Source: an uncultured Pseudovibrio sp.
GTDB taxonomy: Bacteria > Pseudomonadota > Alphaproteobacteria > Rhizobiales > Stappiaceae
Direction of reading: 5' to 3'
DNA: 64,000 nucleotides
Assembly: GCA_947496145.1 (NCBI GenBank)
Contig: CANMBS010000003.1
Span: 62,001 to 126,000, forward strand
The position numbers were made by a program, and so were the translations under genes. Under the pieces are notes generated by a model. The model did not search any database. It saw only the letters and a program-made list of their open reading frames with translations, and was not told the DNA's origin. Below, piece after piece: positions 1 to 8,455 of this stretch. Position 1 is the first letter of the stretch, and each line of letters opens with the position of its first letter.

Positions 1-621
1 GGCTCCTTTGATACGGCCTTCCTTTCCTGCTTACCGGGGATGGTGGTTATGTCTCCGGGTGACGAAGCTGAGCTGGTGCATATGGTTTCCACTGCTGCTG
101 CCTATGATGAAGGCCCGATTGCCTTCCGCTATCCGCGTGGTGAAGGCATTGGCATTGATCTGCCTGAAGCTGGCATCCCTCTTGAGATCGGCAAGGGCCG
201 GATCGTGAAAGAAGGCACGAGCGTTGCCCTGCTCTCTTTTGGCGGACGCTTGCAGGAAGCTTTGAAAGCAGCAGACACTTTAGATGCCGCAGGCCTTTCA
301 ACAACTGTTGCAGATGCCCGCTTTGCCAAGCCGCTGGACACTGACATGATTGGCCGCCTCGCAAAAGAGCATGATGTGCTGATCACAATCGAGGAAGGCT
401 CAATTGGTGGGTTTGGAAGTCAGGTGCTTCAGTTCCTTTCTGACAATGCACTACTGGATGGCTCACTTAAAGTTCGCAGCATGATTCTTCCGGATGTATT
501 TCAGGATCACGCAAAACCTGAAGCTATGTACGAGTTTGCGCGTCTTGATGCTTCCGGCATTGTACAGCGTGTATTCGAAGCCATTGGTAAAGCAGAGGAT
601 TTACCGTTAAGACTGGCTTAG
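1..621 (+). CDS. dxs: 1-deoxy-D-xylulose-5-phosphate synthase, C-terminal part
   Basis: This is the last 206 codons of DXS; the frame is open at base 1, so the gene starts outside the window. DXS condenses pyruvate and glyceraldehyde 3-phosphate with thiamine diphosphate, the first step of the MEP isoprenoid pathway in the cytoplasm. What remains is the end of the pyrimidine-binding domain (the stretch around [11 protein letters not shown]) and the transketolase C-terminal domain, with the family signatures FRYPRGEG and [13 protein letters not shown]. The stop is followed by a clean hairpin terminator, so dxs is not transcribed strongly into the next gene. In many alphaproteobacteria dxs sits next to tlyA; here about 3.5 kb of other genes separate them. 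Confidence 0.97.
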   Translation, partial: GSFDTAFLSCLPGMVVMSPGDEAELVHMVSTAAAYDEGPIAFRYPRGEGIGIDLPEAGIPLEIGKGRIVKEGTSVALLSFGGRLQEALKAADTLDAAGLSTTVADARFAKPLDTDMIGRLAKEHDVLITIEEGSIGGFGSQVLQFLSDNALLDGSLKVRSMILPDVFQDHAKPEAMYEFARLDASGIVQRVFEAIGKAEDLPLRLA

Positions 622-663
622 AGTAAACTAATCTTGTTTATAACTCGGGAAAGCGCTCTGCAA

Positions 664-698
664 GAGGCAGCTTTTGCTGCCTCCCCTCATTTTCTTTT
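664..698 (+). terminator. Rho-independent terminator of dxs
   Basis: The arms GAGGCAGC (664-671) and GCTGCCTC (676-683) form a perfect 8-bp stem with a TTTT loop. A T-rich tract, interrupted by CCCCTCA, follows. It lies 43 bases after the dxs stop. Confidence 0.75.
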
Positions 699-750
699 GG
701 CAAATCATATGTAATTTGGTCATCAGTTACATCTCGTTGGCTGGTGTCCC

Positions 751-2085
751 ATGATCCTGCTTGCCACCTTCGCAGCCCTGCTGCTTTCCACTGTCCTCAT
801 ACTCGCTGGACATGGCCTTTCTTCAACACTCATTCCACTCAAGGCAAACTTGGCTGGGTTTGGTGATCTTCAAATCGGTCTGATTTCATCAAGCTTTTAC
901 GTCGGCTTTGTGATCGGCTGCCTGTTCGGTCCTTTTCTCATTTTGAGAGCGGGGCACATTCGAGCATTTGCTGCTCTTGTTTCATTAATGTCCGGGGCAG
1001 CGCTGTTACACCCGATTATGGTGGACCCGATTGCCTGGGCGTTTTTTCGTGCAATCACAGGTGTTTGCTTTGCAGGTATCAACCTGATTGCAGAGAGCTG
1101 GCTGAATGACCAGGCAACCAACGAGAACCGGGGCACGGTGATGTCCACCTACATCATCTGTTATCTGGGCGCGACAATGACCGGGCAGCTAATGATTGTA
1201 GGATTTGACGTCGCAACATTTGTGCCGTTCGCAATTGCGTCCATTTTTGTCAGTGTTGCTGTTGTGCCTGTGGCCCTGACCCGATCTGCTCAACCTGCGC
1301 CGATTACGCTGGTACGGTTCAGGCCGGTCAGGCTTTATCAGAACTCAGCTGTAGCATTGATTGGTTGCTTGCTGATCGGGCTTGCCAACAGCTCCATGTG
1401 GGCGCTTGCTCCGCTTTATGCCAAGCAGGTTGGGTTCAGCACCAATGAGGCTGCTTACTTTGCAGCAGCTATTGTTTTGGGAGGTGCACTCACACAATGG
1501 CCTATAGGTCGCCTTTCTGACGGGCTAGACCGTCGTCTCGTGGTCGTGTTTCTTGCAGCAGCCGCTGCATTGACGGCTCTGGTTCTGTTTATGCTGGAGA
1601 ACAGCAGTTTCTGGCCAACGCTAAGCATTATCTTTGTTCTGGGGATGGTCAGCCAGCCCACATATGCGATTGTTGCAGCTCACGCCTTTGACCATGTGGA
1701 TGCAGAAGATTATGTTGAAACATCATCCGGCGTTTTAATGTCTAACGGTATCGGCTCGATGGTGGGGCCAACTCTTGCGGCAGCGCTTATGTTCGCCATT
1801 GGACCTGACGGACTTTTTGTCTGGGTGGCGATCATTGAAGTTGTACTTGTTGTGTATGTTGTGAGCCGTATGCTGATCAACCCGGCTGACGAGGATCTGG
1901 AAAAGACAGAGTTCGAATACGGCGCAACATCCAACATGGGTGCTGTGCTTACGCCCGATCCACTTGATATTGAAGATCCATACGTTATTCCGCCAGAGGA
2001 ATTTCCAGCTTATGAAACTGATGAGGGATTAGCCTCGGAAGAAGTTGGGGACTTGCCCAATCGCAATGATGAGGATGAGCACTAG
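751..2085 (+). CDS. MFS transporter
   Basis: A 444-residue inner-membrane protein with about 12 hydrophobic segments spread over residues 1-375. The layout is that of the major facilitator superfamily, nearest in feel to the YcaD/multidrug-like group. The loop between helices 2 and 3 is FGPFLILRAGH, and a charged central loop (GRLSDGLDRR) marks the start of the second half. The last 65 residues are hydrophilic and acidic (many E and D), a cytoplasmic tail longer than most MFS proteins carry. The substrate cannot be told from sequence. It is a single gene between the dxs terminator and the copper genes, and looks like part of the insertion separating dxs from tlyA. Confidence 0.88.
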   Translation: MILLATFAALLLSTVLILAGHGLSSTLIPLKANLAGFGDLQIGLISSSFYVGFVIGCLFGPFLILRAGHIRAFAALVSLMSGAALLHPIMVDPIAWAFFRAITGVCFAGINLIAESWLNDQATNENRGTVMSTYIICYLGATMTGQLMIVGFDVATFVPFAIASIFVSVAVVPVALTRSAQPAPITLVRFRPVRLYQNSAVALIGCLLIGLANSSMWALAPLYAKQVGFSTNEAAYFAAAIVLGGALTQWPIGRLSDGLDRRLVVVFLAAAAALTALVLFMLENSSFWPTLSIIFVLGMVSQPTYAIVAAHAFDHVDAEDYVETSSGVLMSNGIGSMVGPTLAAALMFAIGPDGLFVWVAIIEVVLVVYVVSRMLINPADEDLEKTEFEYGATSNMGAVLTPDPLDIEDPYVIPPEEFPAYETDEGLASEEVGDLPNRNDEDEH

Positions 2086-2170
2086 CCTATTGTAGGGGAC
2101 GGAAGGAAATTATCTGATTGTCCCGTGCATGAAGGTAGACACCATCAGCACAAACAACTATGAAAGACGT

Positions 2171-2584
2171 ATGGTCAAGTTGAGTAGTACGCTGCATACA
2201 CTCAGAACAGAGCGGAAACCGCTCGTCGTTCTCGCCAGCCTTGCAATGCTGTCGCGCGTACTTCTGCTTGTCCTCAGCCTTTCCGGAGCATCTGTCGATC
2301 CAGCATCTGCGGCCCTTATGCACTTATGTGCACCTTCAGGCGGCTCGCATATTGCAAAAATCGAAGGCTCTACTCACACACAAAACCCGCTGGGAATTGG
2401 CTGCGATTGCACGTACATGTGCCCGCATACGTCCAAACAAGCGACTTATATTCCTACTGAGCCAGAGAGCTGGCAAAGCCCGACCCTCGTGGCGATCAGC
2501 TCTTTCTCCCTTGAACGTGCTCAGGAAAATATAGGAGGCTTTCGCGGTCATCATTTCCTCATCCGTGCGCCTCCAGTGGTTTAA
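2171..2584 (+). CDS. DUF2946-like small protein of the copper cluster
   Basis: A 137-residue protein with one N-terminal hydrophobic segment (about residues 15-45) that could be a signal anchor. A Cys/His-rich middle follows (LMHLCAP, GCDCTYMCPH), and it ends in APPVV. Small proteins with a HLC motif and an APP-type tail that sit next to PCuAC and Sco genes are usually assigned to DUF2946, and the position directly before a PCuAC gene supports this. The cysteines and histidines could bind metal, but no function is established. A start at 2129 is possible; 2171 is preferred because GAAAG lies just upstream, but neither ribosome site is strong. Confidence 0.6.
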   Translation: MVKLSSTLHTLRTERKPLVVLASLAMLSRVLLLVLSLSGASVDPASAALMHLCAPSGGSHIAKIEGSTHTQNPLGIGCDCTYMCPHTSKQATYIPTEPESWQSPTLVAISSFSLERAQENIGGFRGHHFLIRAPPVV

Positions 2585-2655
2585 GCTTTGCATTCAACTT
2601 AAACTTATATGACTTACCTCCCCTGCCATATTCGCAGGAAGGAGCAATTTTCTGG

Positions 2656-3138
2656 ATGGAAATGATGAAAACACGTGCTTTACTTGTTGCAGCGGCTCTT
2701 GTTGCCTTCACCGGTTCTGCTGCTTTGGCCGAGACCATTACCCATGGAAGCTTAAGCATTAAAGATGCCTGGTCCCGTGCAACACCTCCTAAAGCAAAAG
2801 GCGCTGGTGCGTTTGTGACCATCACCAACACCGGCAATGAAGATGCACGTCTGGTTAGTGCTGCTTCTTCTTATGCAAAGCGTACCGAAATTCACGAGAT
2901 GGCTGTGAATGATGGCGTGATGAAAATGCGTAAGATGGAAAACGGCGTTGTTATTCCAGCTGGTGAAACTCTTGAGCTGAAGCCTGGCAGCTACCACGTA
3001 ATGTTCATGGGACTGAAACAGCCTTTCAAGATGGGTGAAAAACTGAACGTTACGCTTGAGTTTGAAAAAGCTGGCCCGGTTGACGTTACTTTCGACGTTA
3101 TGAAAATGGGTGCGAAATCGGGTAAGATGAAGCACTAA
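2656..3138 (+). CDS. Periplasmic copper chaperone PCuAC
   Basis: A 160-residue exported protein. A signal peptide (about residues 1-25, ending AALA before ETI) is followed by the PCuAC/DUF461 cupredoxin-like domain. The copper-binding pattern is visible as HEM at the start, a run of methionines (VMKMRKM), and YHVMFMG. PCuAC delivers Cu(I) to the CuA or CuB site of cytochrome oxidase together with Sco1. The start is fixed by AGGAAGGAG at 2636-2644. The next gene is a Sco1 homologue only 29 bases downstream, so the two are almost certainly cotranscribed. Confidence 0.95.
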   Translation: MEMMKTRALLVAAALVAFTGSAALAETITHGSLSIKDAWSRATPPKAKGAGAFVTITNTGNEDARLVSAASSYAKRTEIHEMAVNDGVMKMRKMENGVVIPAGETLELKPGSYHVMFMGLKQPFKMGEKLNVTLEFEKAGPVDVTFDVMKMGAKSGKMKH

Positions 3139-3167
3139 GCAACTGACATGTGCACGGGTGGAACAAA

Positions 3168-3770
3168 ATGAGTGGTGCAAAAACAATACGATACGGAGCA
3201 TGGGCTGCGGTAGCCTTACTTGTCGCAGCAATTTCCGCCACACTGGTGATAAAGTATATCAACAAGGATATCCCAGCGGCTACGACTGCCAAGATTGGTG
3301 GCCCTTTTGAGCTTGTTGACGGTAAAGGGCAGATCTTTACTGAAAAGAACCTCAATGGGAAACCAACACTTCTGTTCTTCGGCTTTACCTATTGCCCGGA
3401 TGTATGCCCGACAACACTTTCGGATATGCAGGGTTGGGTGGAACATCTTGGACCAGAGGCAGACAAACTGAATTTCGTTTTTGTCAGCGTTGATCCTGAG
3501 CGCGATTCACCAGACGTTATTTCAGACTATGTTGCTGCGTTTGATGAGCGCTTCATTCCACTTACCGGCTCCGTCGACCAGATTAAGAAGGTTGTGAAAG
3601 ACTATCGCGTTTATGCGCGTAAAGTCCCACTGGATGACGGCGACTATACCATGGACCACACCGCCGCAATTTATATGCTGAATGGTGATGTGCAATTCGT
3701 GGGAACGATTAGTTATCAGGAACCGGAGGAAACTGTCCTTCCGAAAATCCGAAAGCTGATTGGAAGCTAA
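3168..3770 (+). CDS. SCO1/SenC family cytochrome oxidase copper-delivery protein
   Basis: A 200-residue protein with an N-terminal membrane anchor (about residues 8-30) and a periplasmic thioredoxin-fold domain. The copper and redox ligands are present: CPDVCP (CxxxC) and the distal histidine in YTMDHTA. The sequence FVSVDPERD is the usual Sco signature. It works with PCuAC to metallate the CuA site of cytochrome c oxidase. A GTG start at 3150 is possible, but the ATG at 3168 has GGGTGGA at a good distance and is preferred. The three genes from 2171 to 3770 form a copper operon. Confidence 0.95.
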   Translation: MSGAKTIRYGAWAAVALLVAAISATLVIKYINKDIPAATTAKIGGPFELVDGKGQIFTEKNLNGKPTLLFFGFTYCPDVCPTTLSDMQGWVEHLGPEADKLNFVFVSVDPERDSPDVISDYVAAFDERFIPLTGSVDQIKKVVKDYRVYARKVPLDDGDYTMDHTAAIYMLNGDVQFVGTISYQEPEETVLPKIRKLIGS

Positions 3771-3775
3771 GTTTA

Positions 3776-3814
3776 GTTTGAAGCAGTGTGCCAGCTGGGC
3801 AGACTGCTTCAAAC
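3776..3814 (+). terminator. Hairpin after the copper genes
   Basis: A perfect 12-bp inverted repeat, GTTTGAAGCAGT (3776-3787) and ACTGCTTCAAAC (3803-3814), with a 15-base loop just after the sco1 stop. There is no clear T-tract, so it may stabilise the 3' end rather than terminate. Confidence 0.5.
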
Positions 3815-3906
3815 ACTCCGCCATCAAATCTTCAAATAGCTTGCAGCTCTTCAGGAGCTCGCTGTAAGATCCCCAGATATCAAGCAGATGTTTTCCCGGT
3901 GAACCT

Positions 3907-4053
3907 ATGAAAGATCATGCAGTTTTATATGCGGGCGTAACCGCTTTTACGGTACTGCTGGTTGGTGTTGCTGCACTGTTGTGGATGCGTTATGGCAATT
4001 TGCTTTTTTCTGACAAGCTGCTAAACGCACTGGCTGGTTGCTTTGGTCTGTAG
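3907..4053 (+). CDS. Small single-pass membrane protein (48 aa)
   Basis: A short open frame, MKDHAVLYAG at the start and GCFGL at the end, with GGTGA 5 bases before the ATG. Residues 7-26 form one hydrophobic helix (VLYAGVTAFTVLLVGVAALL) followed by a positive residue, giving a single-pass layout. The size, ribosome site and coherent helix suggest a real gene. It lies between the sco1 hairpin and tlyA, in the same direction. The function is unknown. Confidence 0.5.
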   Translation: MKDHAVLYAGVTAFTVLLVGVAALLWMRYGNLLFSDKLLNALAGCFGL

Positions 4054-4145
4054 GCTTGACCTTGGCGATACGCTTTTTGTGCGACTGCTCTTAAGTTACA
4101 GATTGTATCTGGCAGAAAGCTTCTTTAGTTCCAGTCAGGTGACAT

Positions 4146-4877
4146 ATGCGACTCGATCAATTCCTTGTCGAACATGGCTATTTTGAAACCCGTGCACGTG
4201 CCCGCGATGCGATCTTGCGTGGAACGGTAACGCTGGACAAGGAACCTGCGAAAAAGCCATCGCAGAAGATAATCGGTACGCCTGCTATTGTTATTAATGA
4301 TCCTGCTTCTGCATACGTCTCACGCGCTGCGCTAAAATTACTAGGAGCGCTGGAATACTTTAAACTCTCCCCTGAAGGCAAAGTGTGTCTGGACATCGGC
4401 GCTTCAACAGGCGGATTCTCACAGGTACTTCTGGAAAATGGCGCTGAAGTGGTTCATGCCATTGATGTGGGCCACGACCAGTTGGCAGATAAGATTTCCA
4501 GTGATCCGCGCGTCATTCGCAAAGATGGGCTGAATGCACGTGAGCTGGCACTTGAGCATCTGGAGGGTCAGCACCCGCAGTTTCTGGTTTCTGATGTAAG
4601 TTTCATTTCGCTTAAGCTTGCGCTTCCACCTGCACTTGAACTTGCGGAAGCTGGCGCTCTTGGCGTGTTCCTTGTAAAGCCGCAGTTTGAGGCTGGCCGT
4701 GAGCGTATTGGCAAAGGTGGTCTTGTTGCGCCTGAAATCGCACAGGAAATCTCCAGAGAGCTTCAGGACTGGATGAACGCGCAGCCTGACTGGTCTGTTC
4801 TTGGCATCACCCCCTCTCCTATCAAGGGCGGTGATGGGAATCTCGAATATCTGATGGCCTGCCAAAAGACTGGTTAA
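4146..4877 (+). CDS. tlyA: TlyA family rRNA 2'-O-methyltransferase
   Basis: A 243-residue protein. An N-terminal S4 RNA-binding domain (residues 1-60; MRLDQFLVEHG, ARDAILRG) is followed by an FtsJ-like Rossmann methyltransferase domain with the SAM motif CLDIGASTGGFS near residue 82. The sequences LVSDVSFISL and FLVKPQFE are typical of TlyA. The family methylates 2'-OH groups in 16S and/or 23S rRNA; older annotations call it hemolysin A. The length matches the family. The next gene, an rRNA uracil methyltransferase, is the usual alphaproteobacterial neighbour, so both probably modify ribosomes. Confidence 0.95.
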   Translation: MRLDQFLVEHGYFETRARARDAILRGTVTLDKEPAKKPSQKIIGTPAIVINDPASAYVSRAALKLLGALEYFKLSPEGKVCLDIGASTGGFSQVLLENGAEVVHAIDVGHDQLADKISSDPRVIRKDGLNARELALEHLEGQHPQFLVSDVSFISLKLALPPALELAEAGALGVFLVKPQFEAGRERIGKGGLVAPEIAQEISRELQDWMNAQPDWSVLGITPSPIKGGDGNLEYLMACQKTG

Positions 4878-4950
4878 ACCTGTTTCTGCCTTTCCTTTTA
4901 ATCAGCATAAGAGATTGCATGTGCGCGTGCAGCGCGGTAAACGCTGTGCC

Positions 4951-6216
4951 ATGTCTAAGAAGCCAGAAGCCACGACCCAAACTCTTCGTATTGAACGCCT
5001 TGCCCATAAAGGAGATGGCGTTACAAAGACCGATGCTGGACAAATTTTTGTTCCCTATACCCTTGAAGGCGAGCTTGTAAGCGCCCGCGTGCAGGGACCT
5101 CGCGCTGAACTTCAAGGTGTTCTTGAACCAAGCAAGGATCGCATTGCTCCGATATGTAAACACTATGGGAAGTGTGGTGGCTGCTCCTTGCAGCACATGG
5201 CTCCTGAAGCTTACAGAGACTTCAAACGCCAGCAGATTATTGAAGCGCTTTCTTCTCGCGGCATTGAGACACCAGTTGAGGATGCTCTTGTCTGTGACAA
5301 AGGCAGTCGTCGCCGTGCGGTGTTTGCTGCTGTAAGGGCCGGACACAAGGTGCTGTTTGGGTATCATACCGCGAAGTCCAACCATCTGGTTGATGTTGAA
5401 GAGTGCCCGGTTATCGCGCCTGAGATTTTGAAAGCTGTTCCGGGACTACGCAAACTTGCTGGCGAAGTCCTGCCGCGCAAAGGCGAGTTGAAGTTTACTG
5501 TTACAACCACTCAGAGCGGGCTGGATGTTGCGATCAGCGGTCTTGGCAAACTGAAGGACAAATTTTACCTGCAACTGTCTCAAGGGGCCGTTGAAAACGA
5601 TCTGGCACGTCTGACGGTTGATGGTGAAACGATTATTGAAATCCGCCCACCACTGCTGGATATGAGCGGCGTTGCGGTTCCTATTCCTGCTGGTGGTTTC
5701 ATTCAGGCTGCTTTAAGCGCTGAAACTGCTATGGGTGACTTGCTCAGTGAAGGTTTAAGCGGGTGTAAGCGTGTGGCAGACTTGTTTTGCGGGGCTGGTA
5801 CACTGTCTTTCCGTGCAGCTCAGTTTGCAAATGTGCATGGGGTTGAAGGTGAAGCTTCTTCGCTTAAGGCACTTGATGCTGGCTTGCGCCGTGCGAAAGG
5901 ACTAAAGAAAGTTACTACTGAACGCCGTGATCTTTTCCGTCGCCCGCTTGTTGCTCAGGAGCTGGACAATTTCGGCAAGGGTTATGATGGCGTGGTGTTT
6001 GACCCGCCACGGGCTGGTGCTCATGCGCAGGCTCAGGAGCTTGCCAAATCTCCGGTCAAGAAGATCGTTGCAATCTCTTGCAATCCAGCCAGTTTCGCGC
6101 GGGACATGCGAGAGCTACTCGATGGCGGTTATAAGATCAAACGTGTTGTGCCAGTTGATCAGTTCCTGTACTCGCCGCACGTTGAGGTGGTTGCCCTACT
6201 TGAACGCAGTGCTTAG
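4951..6216 (+). CDS. RlmD/TrmA-type RNA (uracil-5-)-methyltransferase
   Basis: A 421-residue protein. A TRAM-like N-terminus (about residues 10-65) is followed by an iron-sulfur motif, CKHYGKCGGCS, with a fourth cysteine in EECPV, as in RlmD. The C-terminal methyltransferase domain has VADLFCGAGTLS (SAM site), FDPPRAG, and the catalytic cysteine motif AISCNPASF. The end, QFLYSPHVEVV, is the family signature. It makes 5-methyluridine in 23S rRNA; whether the target equals that of RlmD cannot be told. The ATG at 4951 is chosen because conserved sequence starts just after it; TTG 4915 and GTG 4921 are upstream alternatives. Confidence 0.93.
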   Translation: MSKKPEATTQTLRIERLAHKGDGVTKTDAGQIFVPYTLEGELVSARVQGPRAELQGVLEPSKDRIAPICKHYGKCGGCSLQHMAPEAYRDFKRQQIIEALSSRGIETPVEDALVCDKGSRRRAVFAAVRAGHKVLFGYHTAKSNHLVDVEECPVIAPEILKAVPGLRKLAGEVLPRKGELKFTVTTTQSGLDVAISGLGKLKDKFYLQLSQGAVENDLARLTVDGETIIEIRPPLLDMSGVAVPIPAGGFIQAALSAETAMGDLLSEGLSGCKRVADLFCGAGTLSFRAAQFANVHGVEGEASSLKALDAGLRRAKGLKKVTTERRDLFRRPLVAQELDNFGKGYDGVVFDPPRAGAHAQAQELAKSPVKKIVAISCNPASFARDMRELLDGGYKIKRVVPVDQFLYSPHVEVVALLERSA

Positions 6217-6305
6217 GAGCAGCTGAGTTTCATCTCAACTGTTACCGAAGCTTCATTCCTTCTGCGTATACTGATTCAAATGTAACGCAGAAGAGTGGTG
6301 CTCCC

Positions 6306-6632
6306 TTGATCAAAGGCCTGATGGTTTTTGCTGCAATCCTGTGCATTGTACTGGGCCTGCTGACGGTCTGGACTCCATTGCCGACGGGCGTGCCTTTATT
6401 GGCTCTGGGAACGGTGCTGCTTATTGCGACCAGTCGCAGGTTTGCAAAGTTTGTCAGGCGACACCGGATGAATTTTATCTGGTTAAATCAGGCATTGCAT
6501 TGGGTTGAAGTTCGGACCAGTGGTCGCTTTCATAAGATTACTCGCCGGACGCGGCCCCGGTACTTTAAAAGGCACAGGCAAGGCAAAGGTCCTCAGTTGC
6601 CCAAAAACGGCGACACAAAGTCGACTGTCTAA
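6306..6632 (+). CDS. Small PGPGW-like membrane protein
   Basis: A 108-residue protein with two hydrophobic segments (about residues 3-22 and 27-42) joined by a proline-rich turn, WTPLPTGVPLL. A strongly basic cytoplasmic tail follows (many R and K from residue 44). This fits the small membrane-protein families with a PGPG-type loop (PGPGW/DUF454-like). The only start giving the whole first helix is TTG at 6306; ATG 6321 would shorten it by five residues. The function is unknown. Confidence 0.7.
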   Translation: MIKGLMVFAAILCIVLGLLTVWTPLPTGVPLLALGTVLLIATSRRFAKFVRRHRMNFIWLNQALHWVEVRTSGRFHKITRRTRPRYFKRHRQGKGPQLPKNGDTKSTV

Positions 6633-6685
6633 TTCCCTATCAAAGATAAGTCAGTTAGGTTCGCCGTTATTAAACGGAGAAGAGA

Positions 6686-6976
6686 ATGTCTGCCTACATT
6701 ATCGTTGACACAAAGATCGAAGATCCTGTTGCCTATGAAGATTACAAGGCAAAAGCACGCCCTATTGCTGAGAGTTATGGTGGGATTTACCGAGCACGGG
6801 GTGGCGATATGAATGTGATAGAGAATGACTTATGGGAACCGCACCGGCTTGTTATTGTTGAGTTTCCAAGCAAAGAGGCGGCGCAGACGTTTTTGAGTTC
6901 ACCAGAATATGCGCCAGTTGCAAAAATTCGTCATGGTGCAGCAAAATGCAGCCTGACTATTATTGATGGGATGTAA
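6686..6976 (+). CDS. DUF1330 family protein
   Basis: A 96-residue protein with a ferredoxin-like dimeric alpha/beta-barrel fold. The DUF1330 signatures are visible: MSAYIIVDTKIEDP, YKAKARPIAESYGG, RGG, LVIVEFPSKEAAQ and SPEYAPVAKIR. GGAGAAGAG before the ATG is a strong ribosome site. The family has no settled biochemical role. The gene stands alone, with a convergent methyltransferase gene 6 bases further on. Confidence 0.93.
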   Translation: MSAYIIVDTKIEDPVAYEDYKAKARPIAESYGGIYRARGGDMNVIENDLWEPHRLVIVEFPSKEAAQTFLSSPEYAPVAKIRHGAAKCSLTIIDGM

Positions 6977-6982
6977 GAGCGA

Positions 6983-7720
6983 TTATCCGCTCAAACCACC
7001 ATTTACAATAATATTGGGTGCAGTGTCGCTCAGATCTTGCTGGGACCAGTCACTATAGGAGACAGTGGCCTGTAACCCAACTGCCTTTAACAGGGCTTGA
7101 ATATGATCGCGGTGTACGAAGCGACGCATGTTATTTTTTGAATAGTGTTGGCCTTCACTGTCATAGTGGGTTTGCATGGCCACGAGGCCGTTTTTATCTG
7201 GCCCGGCTGTATCCTGCCAAAGGGACACTTGCTGCCCTTTCACAGAACGAACCGTTAGGGGCTTACTTTTCTGCCCCCATTTTTCCCATGGCCGGGCCTT
7301 GGGATTTTCCATACCGAATGCGAATTTTCCGTTTGGCTTCAAATGGGCGGCGATGGCCTGAAGGAGTAGAATCTGATCTGTATTGGTTGCAAAAGCCTGA
7401 AAGGCATTTCCGCTAAGGATGATACGGTCAAACTTCCGGGTCAGGTGCAAGGTTCGGACATCACCTTCCAGCCAGGAAACTGTAGTAGTCCGCTTCATGG
7501 CCTGAGCAATCTTATCAGGGTTCCGGTCAAGACCCACAACATTCACACCATTTTGCGAAAGTGCTGCGGCAAGTTCACCAGTCCCGCATGCGATCAGCAA
7601 AACATCAAGGCCTGCCTGACATGCAAAGTTAAACAGGTAATCATCGTCTGCGCCCCAGTCTTTATCTAAGCTGGTAAAGCTGCATGTATCCTGCTGTATG
7701 TCTGAGCGATTTACCTGCAT
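6983..7720 (-). CDS. Class I SAM-dependent methyltransferase
   Basis: A 245-residue Rossmann-fold methyltransferase. Motif I is VLLIACGTGELAAAL (about residues 40-54), followed by the acidic residue in VVGLDRNPDKI. Motif IV-like sequence RIILSGNAFQ and the post-motif HLKPNGKFAFGMENP agree with the SmtA/UbiE-like group. Substrate unknown. A CtrA-like site lies about 145 bases upstream of its start, near 7863. Confidence 0.88.
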   Translation of the reverse strand: MQVNRSDIQQDTCSFTSLDKDWGADDDYLFNFACQAGLDVLLIACGTGELAAALSQNGVNVVGLDRNPDKIAQAMKRTTTVSWLEGDVRTLHLTRKFDRIILSGNAFQAFATNTDQILLLQAIAAHLKPNGKFAFGMENPKARPWEKWGQKSKPLTVRSVKGQQVSLWQDTAGPDKNGLVAMQTHYDSEGQHYSKNNMRRFVHRDHIQALLKAVGLQATVSYSDWSQQDLSDTAPNIIVNGGLSG

Positions 7721-7862
7721 GATCCACTGCCTTCCACGTCCTGACCTTCCCTATAAAAAGGTTAGGGTAAGTTTGTTAACGTCTTATAACAGGATAGGCT
7801 GGTTTGAGGCTAAACAAAGGAAAGCTAAATATTTACGCGAATTTACGCGGTAGTGTTGCAGA

Positions 7863-7877
7863 TTAACATCAGTTTAA
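7863..7877. promoter_or_regulatory. CtrA-type site TTAA-N7-TTAA
   Basis: TTAA (7863-7866), seven bases, TTAA (7874-7877), followed by C. This is the full CtrA recognition pattern. It lies upstream of the methyltransferase gene at 7720 and overlaps the 3' end of the preceding gene. One such site could arise by chance. Confidence 0.35.
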
Positions 7878-8417
7878 CCGCCAAAATTGCTTAATTCTTT
7901 TTATCAATAGCTCTGGAGAGCATGGCAACAGATGTAAATCCACTTCAAGCAAGGGCTGGTTCGTATTCTTCTGCTTTAAGCGCCAGTTTTTCCGCATGGC
8001 TGATCTAACCAGAGATTGTGGCTCACGCTTTGTAATGCACTCATCCAACGAACCTTTCAGGCGGATGTGCAACTGAGCGAACTCCATAGTGCGCACGGCG
8101 GTTGTGTAAATGGACAATTCTGCAATTGCGGACCAGCGCACAACTCCAAGGCGTTCCAGATAAAGACCTTCATCACTGGCTGCTAGTTGCGGGCGTTTGT
8201 CGATGAAAGGATAATGCCAGTAAACACTCAGGAATACCGGTAGGGAGGCCAGAACTGGAATGGGTGAGGCGCTTACGATACCAGTTCCCAAAAGTGCGGC
8301 CCCCAGCAGTAAACTGCCATAGACAACTGGCTCGCCCGTGCCTTTTTTATAACTTAAAGAAAACGGCTCTGCGGTCTTCTCCACATCCTGCCAAGGATCC
8401 TGATTATATTGAGACAT
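7869..8417 (-). CDS. Two-pass membrane protein with a PH-like domain
   Basis: A 182-residue unrecognised protein. Two hydrophobic segments close together (about residues 30-70) are followed by a C-terminal part whose pattern, GLYLERLGVVRWSAIAEL, resembles the bacterial PH-like fold of small membrane proteins. The end is basic. A similar layout is seen in the gene at 41536. The gene lies 38 bases after ribB on the same strand and may be read from the ribB promoter. Confidence 0.75.
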   Translation of the reverse strand: MSQYNQDPWQDVEKTAEPFSLSYKKGTGEPVVYGSLLLGAALLGTGIVSASPIPVLASLPVFLSVYWHYPFIDKRPQLAASDEGLYLERLGVVRWSAIAELSIYTTAVRTMEFAQLHIRLKGSLDECITKREPQSLVRSAMRKNWRLKQKNTNQPLLEVDLHLLPCSPELLIKRIKQFWRLN

Positions 8418-8455
8418 GCCCCCGCCACTTTCCAGTTTGCGCCGGGGGCTGCAAA

